From NCBI RefSeq assembly GCF_029227915.1, contig NC_079884.1, positions 16,990,001 to 17,054,000 of the forward strand: 64,000 bases of DNA, written 5' to 3'. This DNA is from Hydractinia symbiolongicarpus (Eukaryota > Cnidaria > Hydrozoa > Anthoathecata > Hydractiniidae). This document shows, piece by piece, positions 10,969 to 23,400 of this stretch; positions within the stretch are counted from its first letter, which is position 1, and each line of letters starts with the position of its first letter. A model generated the notes under the pieces. The model was given only the letters and a program-made list of their open reading frames with translations. It made no database searches and was not told the DNA's origin. Both the position numbers and the translations under genes were made by a program.

Positions 10969-12637
10969 GTTTCATATTTGTATTCCCTATTGTATTATGA
11001 GACTGTATATAAGGACATGTGTTTAGTGTAACCAATAGTTGTAACCTGTTGATTGTTAAAAACATGAAACTCAGAGTTGTTACACAGTTGTAATTTGTTG
11101 CTTGTTCATCCACTTTATAAACGCTCTGTTTGCGCATTGAGCACTCTGGAACAACAAGAACTTTACTACGTATATATATATTTAGGATCATGTCCTCTAG
11201 ACTAATGGTTAAGGAGATATAAGGGCTTAAATGTTGCTGGCAACAGCAGAATCATCAAAGTACAAAAATTTGTGTATCTGTTGCCTCTATTTGAAACGCT
11301 GATCAAAAAAGTTATAGATAGGATCACGTATTGATGAATAGTTCAAGAGATATTGGTGTTTAAAGGTATTTTGATGATGTCATTAACCTGTCTGTTTCGA
11401 AATGGAGTTACCTTTGAGGAACTTACCCAATTTCGCATTTATTTAACACTAAACTAAAAAGTGTAATGCAATGGCTTTGCCAATTGTACTTAACATATTA
11501 ACATCAATCTAATGTACTAATGTTAAAGTTTTGAAAATGACAAAACAGTTTTAAAACAGTTTTATAGTGAATGTTTTATGAAGTCCTTAAGGGAAATTTT
11601 AAAAATATTATCCACTTGGGGGCGTTACAGATTTTCTAATTTTATGCTGAGACAGCCGTACCTTGAGATTTCTTCAGAATAGATTTGAAGGATAACATTA
11701 TGCTATAAGTTTTATTTTACAAACACAACATCTCCAGGTACAGCACAGCAATTGCCAAATACGATGGTAACGTGGAGAATCCTTGACTCGTTTTGTCTGG
11801 ATTATGAACGCGGCCCGGACTATGTATAGCACTTTGCCCCGTTTATAAACAGGGTAGAAAATACATAATCAGGACAACATAATCGCGGCAGGCCAGCTTA
11901 TCTACGACAATTAAAAATATTGAGACTGATAGAACGAACATAATCGGGTATAATCGGCTCCGATTATGTTCGTTCTATAAGCGAGGAAACTTATAGAACG
12001 AGCATAATCAGGGCCGACCGGCTTTTATATCATTGGTCATCACTTCTGACAAGATAATAGCCCTGGTGGCAAAGTTGTTGTTGTTCTCAAATGAAACGAA
12101 ACTTCGTGGAAACTAAATTTTGGAATTTGAAAGTTTAATAACTTTTCACCAAACTTAATTCCCTAACAACCAATAATTCAGGTCATCCCTAGAATTCAAC
12201 TCATGCGAAGAAAAGTTCGTAGAAAATGCCAACCACAGACTGCGCGGCCAACCATTATATCGGCGTTTATAATACGGTCACCACGACATAATCAGGGCAA
12301 GAAAAACAAAATCGGGCCAGCGTACATAATCGGAACGTCCTGTGTGTATACAGAGGTCTTTTTGGCTATCCGGGAGAACAGGGTTTTGACCCAACTTAGA
12401 ACACGGCCCGTCTATGGACGGGACGGACCATTGCGGCCTTTATGTGCAGGAGGAAAATATCTTATACTAGTTATTTTAAAGCCCGTGGAAGAATCAACTG
12501 AAATCAGTGTGCTTCTTATGACAATAAGGTTTGTTGATAATTTCATTAAGAACGCTGAAAAAAAACCATTTTAAACAAAATCCCGTTGAGTAGCTAGAGT
12601 AGTACACCCTTATAAACAGGTTTTAGGTTTTCGACGG
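10969..12637. other. Non-coding region downstream of the degenerate RT element
   Basis: 10969-11190 is probably the 3' untranslated end of the preceding retroelement. 11191-12637 has no convincing gene; the open frame at 12203-12574 has no recognisable domain and overlaps repeats of the motif CATAATCGG. That motif, or ATAATCAGGG, recurs about eight times between 11860 and 12330. Confidence 0.45.
11929..11978. repeat. 19-bp perfect inverted repeat
   Basis: The left arm 11929-11947 (ATAGAACGAACATAATCGG) is the exact reverse complement of the right arm 11960-11978; the spacer is 12 bp. A third, imperfect copy of the arm follows at about 11992-12010. No protein-coding context. Confidence 0.85.
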
Positions 12638-12677
12638 TCAAACACCTTTTAAAAACGCTGCTTTTAGACCCCTAAAA

Positions 12678-12699
12678 AAATCTGTGACGTCACAGATTT
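12678..12699. promoter_or_regulatory. 22-bp perfect palindrome centred on TGACGTCA
   Basis: A perfect 22-bp palindrome whose centre is the consensus cAMP-response element TGACGTCA. A second palindrome, GTCACGTGAC, containing an E-box CACGTG, lies at 12725-12734. Both are within 190 bp upstream of the small membrane-protein ORF at 12864. A promoter role is inference from position and from the known CREB/ATF and bHLH site cores. Confidence 0.5.
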
Positions 12700-12863
12700 C
12701 ATCATGCCTCAAATGAGTAAACAAGTCACGTGACATCATGACGGCACTCGACAAAACTGCTGACATCAACAAACGCGCAAATCTGTTTGAATAGAAAGGG
12801 AAATAAAAAGTCTCAAAATTGTTGCGGATAGCGACAAAAACAAACGTATTGCTGGTATAATAA

Positions 12864-13058
12864 ATGTCAAGCAACGATAAAAAGACAGCGCTAGATTGGT
12901 ACACAAATTTTATGCTTTTCACGCTTTTTGGAGGTGTGGGATTTGCCCTAGCCCTCACCTCTACCGCACTTGTGATGAAAAGTGCGAAAGAAGAAGAGTG
13001 CGAGAGTGCTATCAACGCTCTAGTAGAGAGAATTAAAGAACTAGAAGAAACTGAATAA
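12864..13058 (+). CDS. Small single-pass membrane protein, Polinton-remnant cluster
   Basis: A 64-residue ORF with a hydrophobic segment at residues 17-41 ('FMLFTLFGGVGFALALTSTA') followed by an acidic, helix-forming tail ('EEECESAINALVERIKELEE'). It is the first of three closely spaced plus-strand ORFs (gaps of 22 and 76 bp) facing a convergent minus-strand gene. No family is recognised. I place it in a viral-type remnant because the neighbours resemble accessory genes of the complete Polinton at 20.2-35.1 kb. Confidence 0.5.
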   Translation: MSSNDKKTALDWYTNFMLFTLFGGVGFALALTSTALVMKSAKEEECESAINALVERIKELEETE

Positions 13059-13080
13059 TCTTTGGTGGATCATAAAATAA

Positions 13081-13290
13081 ATGCGAGAAATCTGCGCTGA
13101 CTGTCAAAGAACTCTAGATGCCTACGATAGATGTGGTATATGTCAAAGACGTCTGCGCGTGGGAGAGAAGGTGCTTTGTTGGTATTGCCACCAAGACTAC
13201 GTTACTTACAATGGTGGCCACTGCCCTTGTGAGACTTTTTTTGTCCATGAGGCAAAGCAGGTTAGACCCAAAATAAATGACAACGTTTAA
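13081..13290 (+). CDS. Small cysteine-rich zinc-ribbon-like protein
   Basis: A 69-residue ORF with regular cysteine pairs: C5-x2-C8, C18-x2-C21, C33-x2-C36 and C48-x-C50, plus H37 and H47. This fits one or two small zinc-binding modules. It begins 22 bp after the preceding ORF and lies in the same orientation. No enzyme motif; a nucleic-acid-binding or structural role is possible but not shown. Confidence 0.55.
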   Translation: MREICADCQRTLDAYDRCGICQRRLRVGEKVLCWYCHQDYVTYNGGHCPCETFFVHEAKQVRPKINDNV

Positions 13291-13366
13291 GTTTGATGGT
13301 GAAACAGTAAAGGTGGAAGTGTTATGTAGAATGTAGAATGTAGCCTGGCGCTGTTCACATAAACAA

Positions 13367-13639
13367 ATGGACAAACTGCGACAAGAAGCTAAAGCCTTAG
13401 GTCTCAAAGGGTACTCTATGTTAAAGCGAATAGACCTTGTCGAAGGCATACGCAAAGTCAAGTATAAGGATGCGTCGACACAAACGGATGGACCGTACTG
13501 CGAGCTTTGTGCTAAAATTGCATGGGAGAAAAATCTTGAACAATATTTGAGAGATCTCGCTAAAAAACAGCGACGTGTCGTACATGATGGCGACTTGCTC
13601 ATAGATCAAGATACGGGAGAATTGATCGAGATTGTGTAG
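13367..13639 (+). CDS. SAP-motif protein with TQTD segment
   Basis: A 90-residue ORF. The N-terminal 27 residues, 'LRQEAKALGLKGYSMLKR', form a SAP/Rho-N-like helix-extended-helix motif (Leu, Gly and Tyr-Ser at the expected places), a fold that binds DNA or RNA. It is followed by 'DASTQTDG' and one CxxC. The same two elements (TQTD and a SAP motif) occur in the small protein at 25374-25685 inside the complete Polinton, in the reverse order. That is the best evidence that this cluster derives from a Polinton-like element. Confidence 0.6.
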   Translation: MDKLRQEAKALGLKGYSMLKRIDLVEGIRKVKYKDASTQTDGPYCELCAKIAWEKNLEQYLRDLAKKQRRVVHDGDLLIDQDTGELIEIV

Positions 13640-13693
13640 GTGATCTGGCGTTTTGAATAATACACTAGATCTACGAATAAGCAGGTGGAGACT

Positions 13694-14269
13694 CTAAGTA
13701 TCGCTGAAATACTGCGCAGATTGAAGTTTTTTCATAAGCTTCTCTTTGGCCTCCTCACGCCCCTTTGCGACAAGCTGCTGTCGCTCCCGATCATTGATGG
13801 AATCTACGATCTTTCTCGTTCGTTGTCGGACCTGCTCCTTCAGCAACATGTAGCGTTGCTTCTCCTGCATGATTAGGCTGAACTTATAATCACTAATCAC
13901 ACCGTTCTCCACAGCCTTTAATATGAGGTCGACAACGAAGTTCAACTTAGTCTCTGCTAAGAGTCTGATGCCCTCATGCTTCTTTGACTTAACGTCTAGC
14001 CTCTTTTCCGCCTTCCGTAAACCTGCCTGTCCTAGTCCTACAGCGATCGTGATACCACCCATCCCCACAGCTAGTGGTACACCTATTCCGGACAGCATAC
14101 TACCAATCCCAACACCTGAAGTTATAATACTTACAGCTAGCAATCCATGATCAGTGAATCTAACCCACGTACCATGCATCTTGAACTTTTTGGCGAGTTT
14201 GTCACGCTCTTTGATCTCACCACGCAAGTACTGTTCCACCTCCTCGATCTTCTTGAGTCTGTATACCTG
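13694..14269 (-). pseudogene. Membrane-hairpin accessory protein, N-terminus cut off by the satellite
   Basis: The open frame encodes at least 182 residues: a basic amphipathic N-terminal helix, two adjacent Gly/Ile/Val-rich membrane segments ('VSIITSGVGIGSMLSGIGV', 'GGITIAVGLGQAG'), and a charged helical C-terminal half ('EKQRYMLLKEQVRQRTRKI'). Length and layout match the broken membrane gene at 26926-27525 in the complete Polinton. An ATG occurs at 14239, but the frame continues upstream as good helical sequence ('RLKKIEEVEQYL') and is then replaced by satellite at about 14270. The original 5' end is therefore missing. Confidence 0.6.
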
Positions 14270-15738
14270 ACTGTAACATGGCTTTTAACCGCGTAATAAA
14301 GGCCTTACACGAATATCAAGTGGTTTCACGTGTCTGCACAGTTTACCATTGGTCTAGTCCTTCCACTCCCAATGGACTACGACGTCCCAAGTCGTTTTCC
14401 AGAACAACATGGCGTTATAACACCGTCAAATACATGTAGCCGTCTCTAAAGGCTGTTTTATGACCTTTCGCTGCCTAATAAAAGCGTTACATGTAATTCA
14501 CGTGACTGCACGTGTCTGCAGAGGTTACCATTGGTGTAGTCCTTCCACTCTCAATGGACTACGACGACCCAAGTCTTTTTCCAATGCTCCATGGCCTTAT
14601 AACTTCGTGAAATACTTGTACAAGTCTATAAAGACTGTAACATGGCTTTTAACCACGTAATAATGGCCTTACACGTAAATAACGTGGTTCCACCTGTCTC
14701 CACAGGTTACCATTGTCTAGTCCTTCCACTCTCAACGGACTACGACGTCTCAAGTCGTTTTCCAATGCTCCATGGCCTTATAACTTCGTGAAATACTCGT
14801 ACGCGTCTATAAAAGCTGTAATATGGCTTTTAACAGCGTGATAAAGGCCTTGCACGTAAATCACTTGATTTCACCTGTCTCCACAGGTTACCATTGGTCT
14901 AGTCCTTCTACCCTCAATGGACTACGACATTTCAGGTCTTCTTCCAATGCTCCATGGCTTTATGAGAACGTCAAGTACTCGTACAGGTCTATAAAGTCTG
15001 TAACATGGCTTTTAATCACGTACTAAAGGCCTTACACCTAAATCACGTGGTTCCACGTGCCTGCAGAGGTTACCATTGCTCTATTCCTACCACTCTTAAT
15101 CGACTATGACGTCCAAATTCGTTGCCGATTGCACCATGGCGTTATAACACCGTCGGCTACGTGCACAGTCCTATAAAGGCCGTAATATGACCTTCCGCTG
15201 CCTAATAAAGGCCTTACCTGTAATTCACGTGACTGAACGTGTCTGCGGAGATTACCATCGGAGTAGTCCTTCCACTCTCAAAAGACTACGACGTCCCAAG
15301 TCCTTTTGCAATGCTCCATGGCCTTATAACGCCGTCAAACACTCGTACAGGTCTATAAAGGCTGTAATGTGGCTTTTAACCGCGTAATAAAGGCCTTGCA
15401 CGTAAATCACGTGGTTTTACGAATCTGCGGAGGTTACCATTGGTCTAGTCCTTCCACTCTTACTCAACTATGACGTCCCAATTCGTTTTCCATTGCACCA
15501 TGGACTTATAATTTCGAGTACAGGTCTATAAAGGCTGTAATATGGCTTTTAGCCGCGTAATAAAGGCCTTACACGTAAATCACGTGGTTCCACGTGACTG
15601 CGGAGGTTACCATTGGTCTAGTCCTTCCACTCTTATTCGACTATGACGCCTAATTCGCTTGCCATTGCACCATGGCGTTATAACACCGCCAACTACATGT
15701 ACCCGTCTCTAAAGGTTGTTTTATGACTTTTCGCTGCC
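14270..15738. repeat. Satellite array, about 182-bp monomer, forward-oriented block
   Basis: About eight monomers of a GC-moderate satellite, unlike the AT-rich flanks. Reference landmarks in this orientation: ATGGCTTTTAACCGCGTAAT, then CACGTGG, ACCATTGG, GACTACGACG, CCATGG and TTATAAC. At least four monomer subtypes can be told apart. The left edge abuts a truncated viral-type gene; the right edge is an abrupt orientation switch. Confidence 0.9.
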
Positions 15739-18700
15739 ATGGAGCATTGGAAGACGACCTGAAATGTCGTAGTCCATTGAGGGTAGAAGGACTAGACCAA
15801 TGGTAACCTGTGGAGACAGGTGAAATCAAGTGATTTACGTGCAAGACCTTTATCACGCTGTTAAAAGCCATATTACAGATTTTATAGACGCGTACGAGTA
15901 TTTCACGAAGTTATAAGGCCATGGAGCATTGGAAAACGACTTGAGACGTCGTAGTCCGTTGAGAGTGGAAGGACTAGACAATGGTAACCAGTGGAGACAG
16001 GTGGAACCACGTTATTTACGTGTAAGGCCTTTATTACGCGGTTAAAAGCCATATTACAGCCTTTATAGACCTGTACTCGAAATTATAAGTCCATGGTGCA
16101 ATGGAAAACGAATTGGGACGTCATAGTTGAGTAAGAGTGGAAGGACTAGACCAATGGTAACCTCCGCAGATTCGTAAAACCACGTGATTTACGTGCAAGG
16201 CCTTTATTACGCGGTTAAAAACCACATTACAGCCTTTATAGACCTGTACGAGTGTTTGACGGCGTTATAAGGCCATGGAGCATTGCAAAAGGACTTGGGA
16301 CGTCGTAGTCCTTTAAGAGTGGAAGGACTACTCCGATGGTAATCTCCGCAGACACGTTCAGTCACGTGAATTACAGGTAAGGCCTTTATTAGGCAGCGGA
16401 AGGTCATATTACCGCCTTTATAGGACTGTGCACGTAGCCGACGGTGTTATAACACCATGGTGCAATCGGCAACGAATTTGGACGTCATAGTCGATTAAGA
16501 GTGGTAGGAATAGACCAATGGTAACCTCTGCAGGCACGTGGAACCACGTGATTTAGGTGTAAGGCCTTTAGTACGTGATTAAAAGCCATGTTACAGACTT
16601 TATAGACCTGTACGAGTACTTGACGTTCTCATAAAGCCATGGAGCATTGGAAGACGACTTGGGACGTCGTAGTCCATTGGGAGTGGAAGGACTAGACCAA
16701 TGGTAAACTGTGCAGACACGTGAAACCACTTGATATTCGTGTAAGGCCTTTATTACGCGGTTAAAAGCCATGTTACAGTCTTTATAGACCTGTGAGAGTA
16801 TTTCACGAAGTTATAAGGCCATGGAGCAATGGAAAACAACCTGAGACGTCGTAGTCCATTGAGTGTTAAGGTTCTAGACCAATGGTAAACTGTGGAGACA
16901 GGTGGAACCACGTTATTTACGTGTAAGGCCATTATTACGTGGTTAAAAGCCATGTTACAGTCTTTATAGACTTGTACAAGTATTTCACGAAGTTATAAGG
17001 CCATGGAGCATTGGAAAAAGACTTGGGTCGTCGTAGTCCATTGAGAGTGGAAGGACTACACCAATGGTAACATCTGCAGACACGTGCAGTCACGTGAATT
17101 ACATGTAACGCCTTTATTAGGCAGCGAAAGGTCATAAAACAGCCTTTAGAGACGGCTACATGTATTTGACGGTGTTATAACGCCATGTTACTCTGGAAAA
17201 CGACTTGGGACGTCGTAGTCCATTGGGAGTGGAAGGACTAGACCAATGGTAAACTGTGCAGACACGTGAAACCACTTGATATTCGTGTAAGGCCTTTATT
17301 ACGCGGTTAAAAGCCATGTTACAGTCTTTATAGACCTGTAAGAGTATTTCACGAAGTTATAAGGCCATGGAGCAATGGAAAACAACCTGAGACGTCGTAG
17401 TCCATTGAGTGTTAAGGGTCTAGACCAATGGTAAACTGTGGAGACAGGTAGAACCACGTTATTTACGTGTAAGGCCATTATTACGTGGTTAAAAGCCATG
17501 TTACAGTCTTTATAGACTTGTACAAGTATTTCACGAAGTTATAAGGCCATGGAGCATTGGAAAACGATTTGAGACGTCGCAGTCCGTTGAGAGTGGAAGG
17601 ACTAGACAATGGTAACCGGTGGAGACAGGTGGAACCACGTTATTTACGTGTAAGGCCTTTATTACGCGGTTAAAAGCCATATTACAGCCTTTATAGACCT
17701 GTACTCGAAATTATAAGTCCATGGTGCAATGGAAAACGAATTGGGACGTCATAGTTGAGTAAGAGTGGAAGGACTAGACCAATGGTAACCTCCGCAGATT
17801 CGTAAAACCACGTGATTTACGTGCATGGCCTTTATTACGCGGTTAAAAGCCACATTACAGCCTTTATAGACCTGTACGAGTGTTTGACGGCGTTATAAGG
17901 CCATGGAGCATTGCAAAAGGACTTGGGACGTCGTAGTCCTTTGAGAGTGGAAGGACTATTCCGATGGTAATCTCCGCAGACACGTTCAGTCAGGTGAATT
18001 ACAGGTAAGGCCTTTATTAGGCAGCGGAAGGTCATATTACCGCCTTTATAGGACTGTGCACGTAGCCGACGGTGTTATAACACCATGGTGCAATCGGCAA
18101 CGAATTTGGACGTCATAGTCGATTAAGAGTGGAAGGACTAGACCAACGGTAAACTGTGCAGACACGTGAAACCACTTGATATTCGTGTAAGGCCTTTTAT
18201 TACGCGGTTAAAAGCCATGTTACAGTCTTTATAGACCTGTAAGAGTATTTCACGAAGTTATAAGGCCATGGAGCAATGGAAAACAACCTGAGACGTCGTA
18301 GTCCATTGAGTGTTAAGGGTCTAGACCAATGGTAAACTGTGGAGACAGGTGGAACCACGTTATTTACGTGTAAGGCCATTTTTACGTGGTTAAAAGCCAT
18401 GTTACAGTCTTTATAGACTTGTACAAGTATTTCACGAAGTTATAAGGCCATGGAGCATTGGAAAACGACTTGAGACGTCGCAGTCCGTTGAGAGTGGAAG
18501 GACTAGACAATGGTAACCGGTGGAGACAGGTGGAACCACGTTATTTACGTGTAAGGCCTTTATTACGCGGTTAAAAGCCATATTACAGCCTTTATAGACC
18601 TGTACTCGAAATTATAAGTCCATGGTGCAATGGAAAACGAATTGGGACGTCATAGTTGAGTAAGAGTGGAAGGACTAGACAAATGGTAACCTCCGCAGAT

Positions 18701-20228
18701 TCGTAAAACCACGTGATTTACGTGCATGGCCTTTATTACGCGGTTAAAAGCCACATTACAGCCCTTATAGACCTGTACGAGTGTTTGACGGCGTTATAAG
18801 GCCATGGAGCATTGCAAAAGGACTTGGGACGTCGTAGTCCTTTGAGAGTGGAAGGACTATTCCGATGGTAATCTCCGCAGACACGTTCAGTCACGTGAAT
18901 TACAGGTAAGGCCTTTATTAGGCAGCGGAAGGTCATATTACGGCCTTTATAGGACTGTGCACGTAGCCGACGGTGTTATAACACCATGGTGCAATCGGCA
19001 ACGAATTTGGACGTCATAGTCGATTAAGAGTGGAAGGACTAGACCAATGGTAAACTGTGCAGACACGTGAAACCACTTGATATTCGTGTAAGGCCTTTAT
19101 TACGCGGTTAAAAGCCATGTTACAGTCTTTATAGACCTGTAAGAGTATTTCACGAAGTTATAAGGCCATGGAGCATTGTAAAAAGACTTGGGTCGTCGTA
19201 GTCCATTGAGAGTGGAAGGACTACACCAATGGTAACATCTGCAGACACGTGCAGTCACGTGAATTACATGTAACGCCTTTATTAGGCAGCGAAAGGTCAT
19301 AAAACAGCCTTTAGAGACGGCTACATGTATTTGACGGTGTTATAACGCCATGTTACTCTGGAAAACGACTTGGGACGTCGTAGTCCATTGGGAGTGGAAG
19401 GACTAGACCAATGGTAAACTGTGCAGACACGTGAAACCACTTGATATTCGTGTAAGGCCTTTATTACGCGGTTAAAAGCCATGTTACAGTCTTTACGAAC
19501 CTGTACGAGTATTTCACGAAGTTATAAGGCCATGGTGCAATAGAAAACGAATTGGGACGTCATAGTCGAGTATGAGTGGAAGGACTAGACCAATGGTAAC
19601 CTCTGCATTCACGTGGAACCACGTGATTTACGTGTAAGGCCTTTATTACGCGGTTAAAAGCCATGTTACAGTCTTTATAGTCCCGTACGAGTTTTTGACG
19701 GTGTTATAAGGGCATGGAGCATTGGAAAACAACCTGAGTCATCATAGTCCTTTGAGAGTGGAAGCACTAGACCAATGGTAACCTGTGGAGACAGGTGGAA
19801 CAACGTGATTTACGTGTAAGGCCTTTATTAGGCAGTTAATAGCCATGTTACAATCTTTATAGACCTGTGCATGTAGTTGACGGTGTTATAACGCCATGGT
19901 GCAATGGCAAACGAATTAGGCGTCATAGTCGAATAAGAGTGGAAGGACTAGACCAATGGTAACCTACGCAGTCACGTGCAACCTCGTGATTTACGTGTAA
20001 GGCCTTTATTACGCGGTTAAAGCCATGTTACAGATCTTATAGACTCTACGAGTACTTGACGGTGATTTAAGGCAATGGAGCATTGCAAAACGACTTGGGA
20101 CGTCGTAGCCCATTGAGAATGGAAGGACTACACCAATGGTAAAATGCGCAGACACGTGCAGTCACGTGAATTACATGTAAGGCCATTATTAGGCAGCGAA
20201 AGGTCATAAAACATCCTTTAGAGACGAG
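15739..20228. repeat. Satellite array, reverse-oriented block left of the Polinton
   Basis: About 25 monomers of the same satellite in the opposite orientation. Subtype order outward from 15739 largely mirrors the forward block, so the junction looks like an inverted duplication. The block ends at the Polinton target duplication (20224-20228). Longer-range repetition is visible: the stretches near 17.30-18.19 kb and 18.20-19.08 kb repeat with a period of about 0.9 kb (five monomers). Confidence 0.9.
20224..20228. other. Target-site duplication, left copy (ACGAG)
   Basis: ACGAG precedes the first base of the left terminal repeat and recurs at 35145-35149 after the right terminal repeat. Excising the element and one copy leaves GAG-ACGAG-TACATG, which matches the satellite monomer sequence GAGACGGGTACATG except for one base. 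Confidence 0.85.
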
Positions 20229-20487
20229 AGAGATAGGAAAATGCCGATGTTAGTGCAATCATGTCAAATCATAAATCATATCCGTTAAATCAACGTAAAA
20301 AGGTCCATAAAATCCCTTAGCACTTTACCATTTTACGTCAAATAAGCGGGCATATCCGTTAAATCAACGATAGAAGAGTCACAAACCCCCCAATACCCGC
20401 CGTGTACCCTCGGGCCCCAACCCCCCATTACGGTGATAGGATTCAACCCTGTCTATAATGGCCTCTAGCGTACGTGGTAATACCATC
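20229..20487. repeat. Polinton left terminal inverted repeat (259 bp)
   Basis: It pairs with 34886-35144; about eight base differences (about 97% identical). Inside are two direct copies of CATATCCGTTAAATCAACG (20277-20295 and 20351-20369) and a C-rich tract at about 20386-20427. The last codons and the stop of the polymerase B gene (20443) fall inside this repeat. Confidence 0.9.
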
Positions 20488-23400
20488 TTCCACAATTATG
20501 CGCTTATCATCATCCGCATTGAGTGCGAGTTTATTTGTTTTTGTGGTGTGAATATCATGCTTAATGGATCGAAAGGTCATTTGGGTTCTGTAAACATTTA
20601 CACCCTCGAACAGACAGCTCTTGTAGTTATCAAAACCCAAGGTCTTCCTCACCACACACCTCTTGACCCTATTACACCTTTTATCCTCCCTACCACATAG
20701 CTGTTTGTAAGCGTAGGTCTTCGCTCTTAGGGCGACAAACGATCTTTTTATTCAAACCTAATGGTAGAGGTCTACCATCTTTCTTATCGTACCCTGATGT
20801 GTCAAATCTCAAAGATACATCGTCGGAGATATCTTTGTAAAAGTCGTAGGTTTTGATATGGTAAACGAATGAATCTGTATCCATGTAGCAAAGCTTTACA
20901 TCATTACCATATTTCGGTCTCATGTAATCATAGTGGAACTCATACATAACTATCTTGGACAAGTCGAGAATTGCCAGTCCCAGGTAGATTGGTTTATTCA
21001 GTTTGATCTTGATCTTGGACATCTCTATGCCCATCAGTGTTTCCGAGAAACAGATAGCACCCTTGAAGTTTGGCTTCATCACCAGCTTCTCATATTGTTT
21101 TTTCTTGGTAGCCAAACGTATATCCTTTTGCTTGCGTTGGTTTTCCATAGTTTTACCAAAGACTGAATTGTTCATCAGCTTGAAAAAGTCCTTTTCGAAG
21201 TCATTCGTTGATTTGGTACGCAGATCGGTATTAAAATCGATATAAGGTTTCAACCATGCGCTTTGCTTAAACCTCAGTACTCTATGAACCTTCTCAAGAA
21301 TGAGACCGTGATTCAAAGCTTGAGCAAGCGCACGGATGTGAATGACAGTTCTTCTTGTCCAAAAGACACGGTGTCAGCTTTTCGACGCCATTAATCACCT
21401 TCCTCTCGGGCATGAAAGGAAGATCGTTATGAGAATCGTAAAGCTGCTGTGGATAGCTCACATCGACCTAAAGGATGTACCCCTCTTCACCGTTTTCCAC
21501 AGCTAATTGCGAAATTAGTTCAGGTGTGAAGTGCGAAAGTTTACCGGTGTCAACCCACTCAAACCCTCCAGTCGGCAGCTTCTGAATCATGGCCCATCCA
21601 TACAGATTGTTAGAATCCAGGTATTGTAGATAGGTGGTCTCTTCAGAAGTATTATACATCTCACCCATATATGGGTTATTGGCCTTCGCGTGTCTATGAA
21701 CAGCCTGACAGAGACCACCCCTAATACCCCTCTCAATGAACAGGAGCATCTCCATATCCGACAATAAATCTAGACTAACCTTGGTCTTTTTCAAACACGC
21801 CTTCCAGGCTAATCCCGGAGAAGTGTAAAAGTGAGCCGGGTCTAGATCGTAGTTTCTTAAGCATGTTTCCCTAAAAGTCTCAAAAACATCAGAAAGCAAT
21901 AGAACGTCTGTCTTGAGATAGATATCATGATAAACACCCATATTTTCAACTTTCATGTCTTTCCATACCTTTTGGGCATGCGCATAGTCAGCATCACTGA
22001 TACCACTCATGTTCAACTTGCTATAAAAATCATCCTTCGACGGAAGCTTAGTTTCATTAAACCTATCGAATGAATCAACATATTCATATGGGTATACACC
22101 CTTTCTTCTCATTATGTTGAATTGCTTATCATCATTAAAGAATTTTCGAAGATTTTTACACTGATCATCAGAGAGATTGTTTGCCAATTTATCCAGGCTA
22201 CTAGCCATGAAACGAATCGAATCAATGAATCTTAATTTTATCTTTTTGGCTTTAGTCTCTCTCTTTTTGACAATGTATTCACCAACCTTAACATCCGTCG
22301 AGAAAGAGATATATTTCTCCTTATTTTCGGCAATGACGCTTATACCTTCCTCTCCATGCTGTTTAGCAAGCTCTTTGATGAATAGATGTGCGTCATATCC
22401 ACTCAGGTTATGGAAGACAACTGGAATATAATTAGGCACTTTGTATCGGATATTACATTCTCGATGGGCAGCCCCGCGAAACTTACCGGTGAAATGGCAG
22501 TGATCCCTAACCTTGATTTTATTCTTGTCATCAAATTCTTTCATGCAAATGTGGCACACCCTGGCTCTCTTGAAACTGTCACGCTCCTCCTCCGTCAGTG
22601 GATCCATTGCTTTCTGAGGAAACATGTTATATAACCTTTTCGCCTCAGAAACTACATGATCTACAAAGCGCGGAACACAGTCCTCACCGCGGTAAAGCTT
22701 CAGAGGGTCCGGCACTTCACCATGAGCATATTTACTATAACAACAGAAACCTGTGGGAACATGTTTACCAACTTTATCGGTGGATGATCCGCATTTTCTC
22801 TCTTCTTCGGGCAATTCTTTTGTGAAAGCTTCGAAATCGGCATACATGATGAATGGAGCTTTGAGCTGAAACTTACCATCAGTGAAGGTTAAGGTGCTAT
22901 TCTCCTTAGGGAGTTGAATCTTAGCAGCATCGTTATTCTTGCAATACTCAAAGTGCTCATCCCTTTTCTGTTCGCTTGGAAAACCAGAGAGACAATTCAA
23001 GCAATAATACTCCTTATGTTCATGCTTTGAGTTGGCCTTGCTAAGGACACCGCTCAAGTTCTTAACGGCGATGTAATGTCTCTTCTCCTCCTCATGTAGC
23101 AAGAACAAAACAACCGTCTCCTTACGATAAAGATGCTTCGACTTGCGACACAAGTAGATACCTTCTCTCCCATTCTTTGTCAAAACATGCACAGCGACAT
23201 CGGGGTTCCTTCTCTCAAACAAATCTATTTTATTTAGCGCCATTGGGAAAGTTAGACCATCCCAATTATACCTATCATGCTTCTTAAGAATTGAGATACG
23301 CTCAGGATTACTTTTGATCAGATTGTGGTTAAGCGCGGCGATAATAGCCCATCTGAAACATTTATCATCCTCGTTATGAGGGTTAATCACAGATCGCTTT

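Noticed and set aside
12203-12574. 123-codon ORF on the plus strand
   Set aside because: No domain, biased composition, and it overlaps the CATAATCGG motif repeats; most likely chance.
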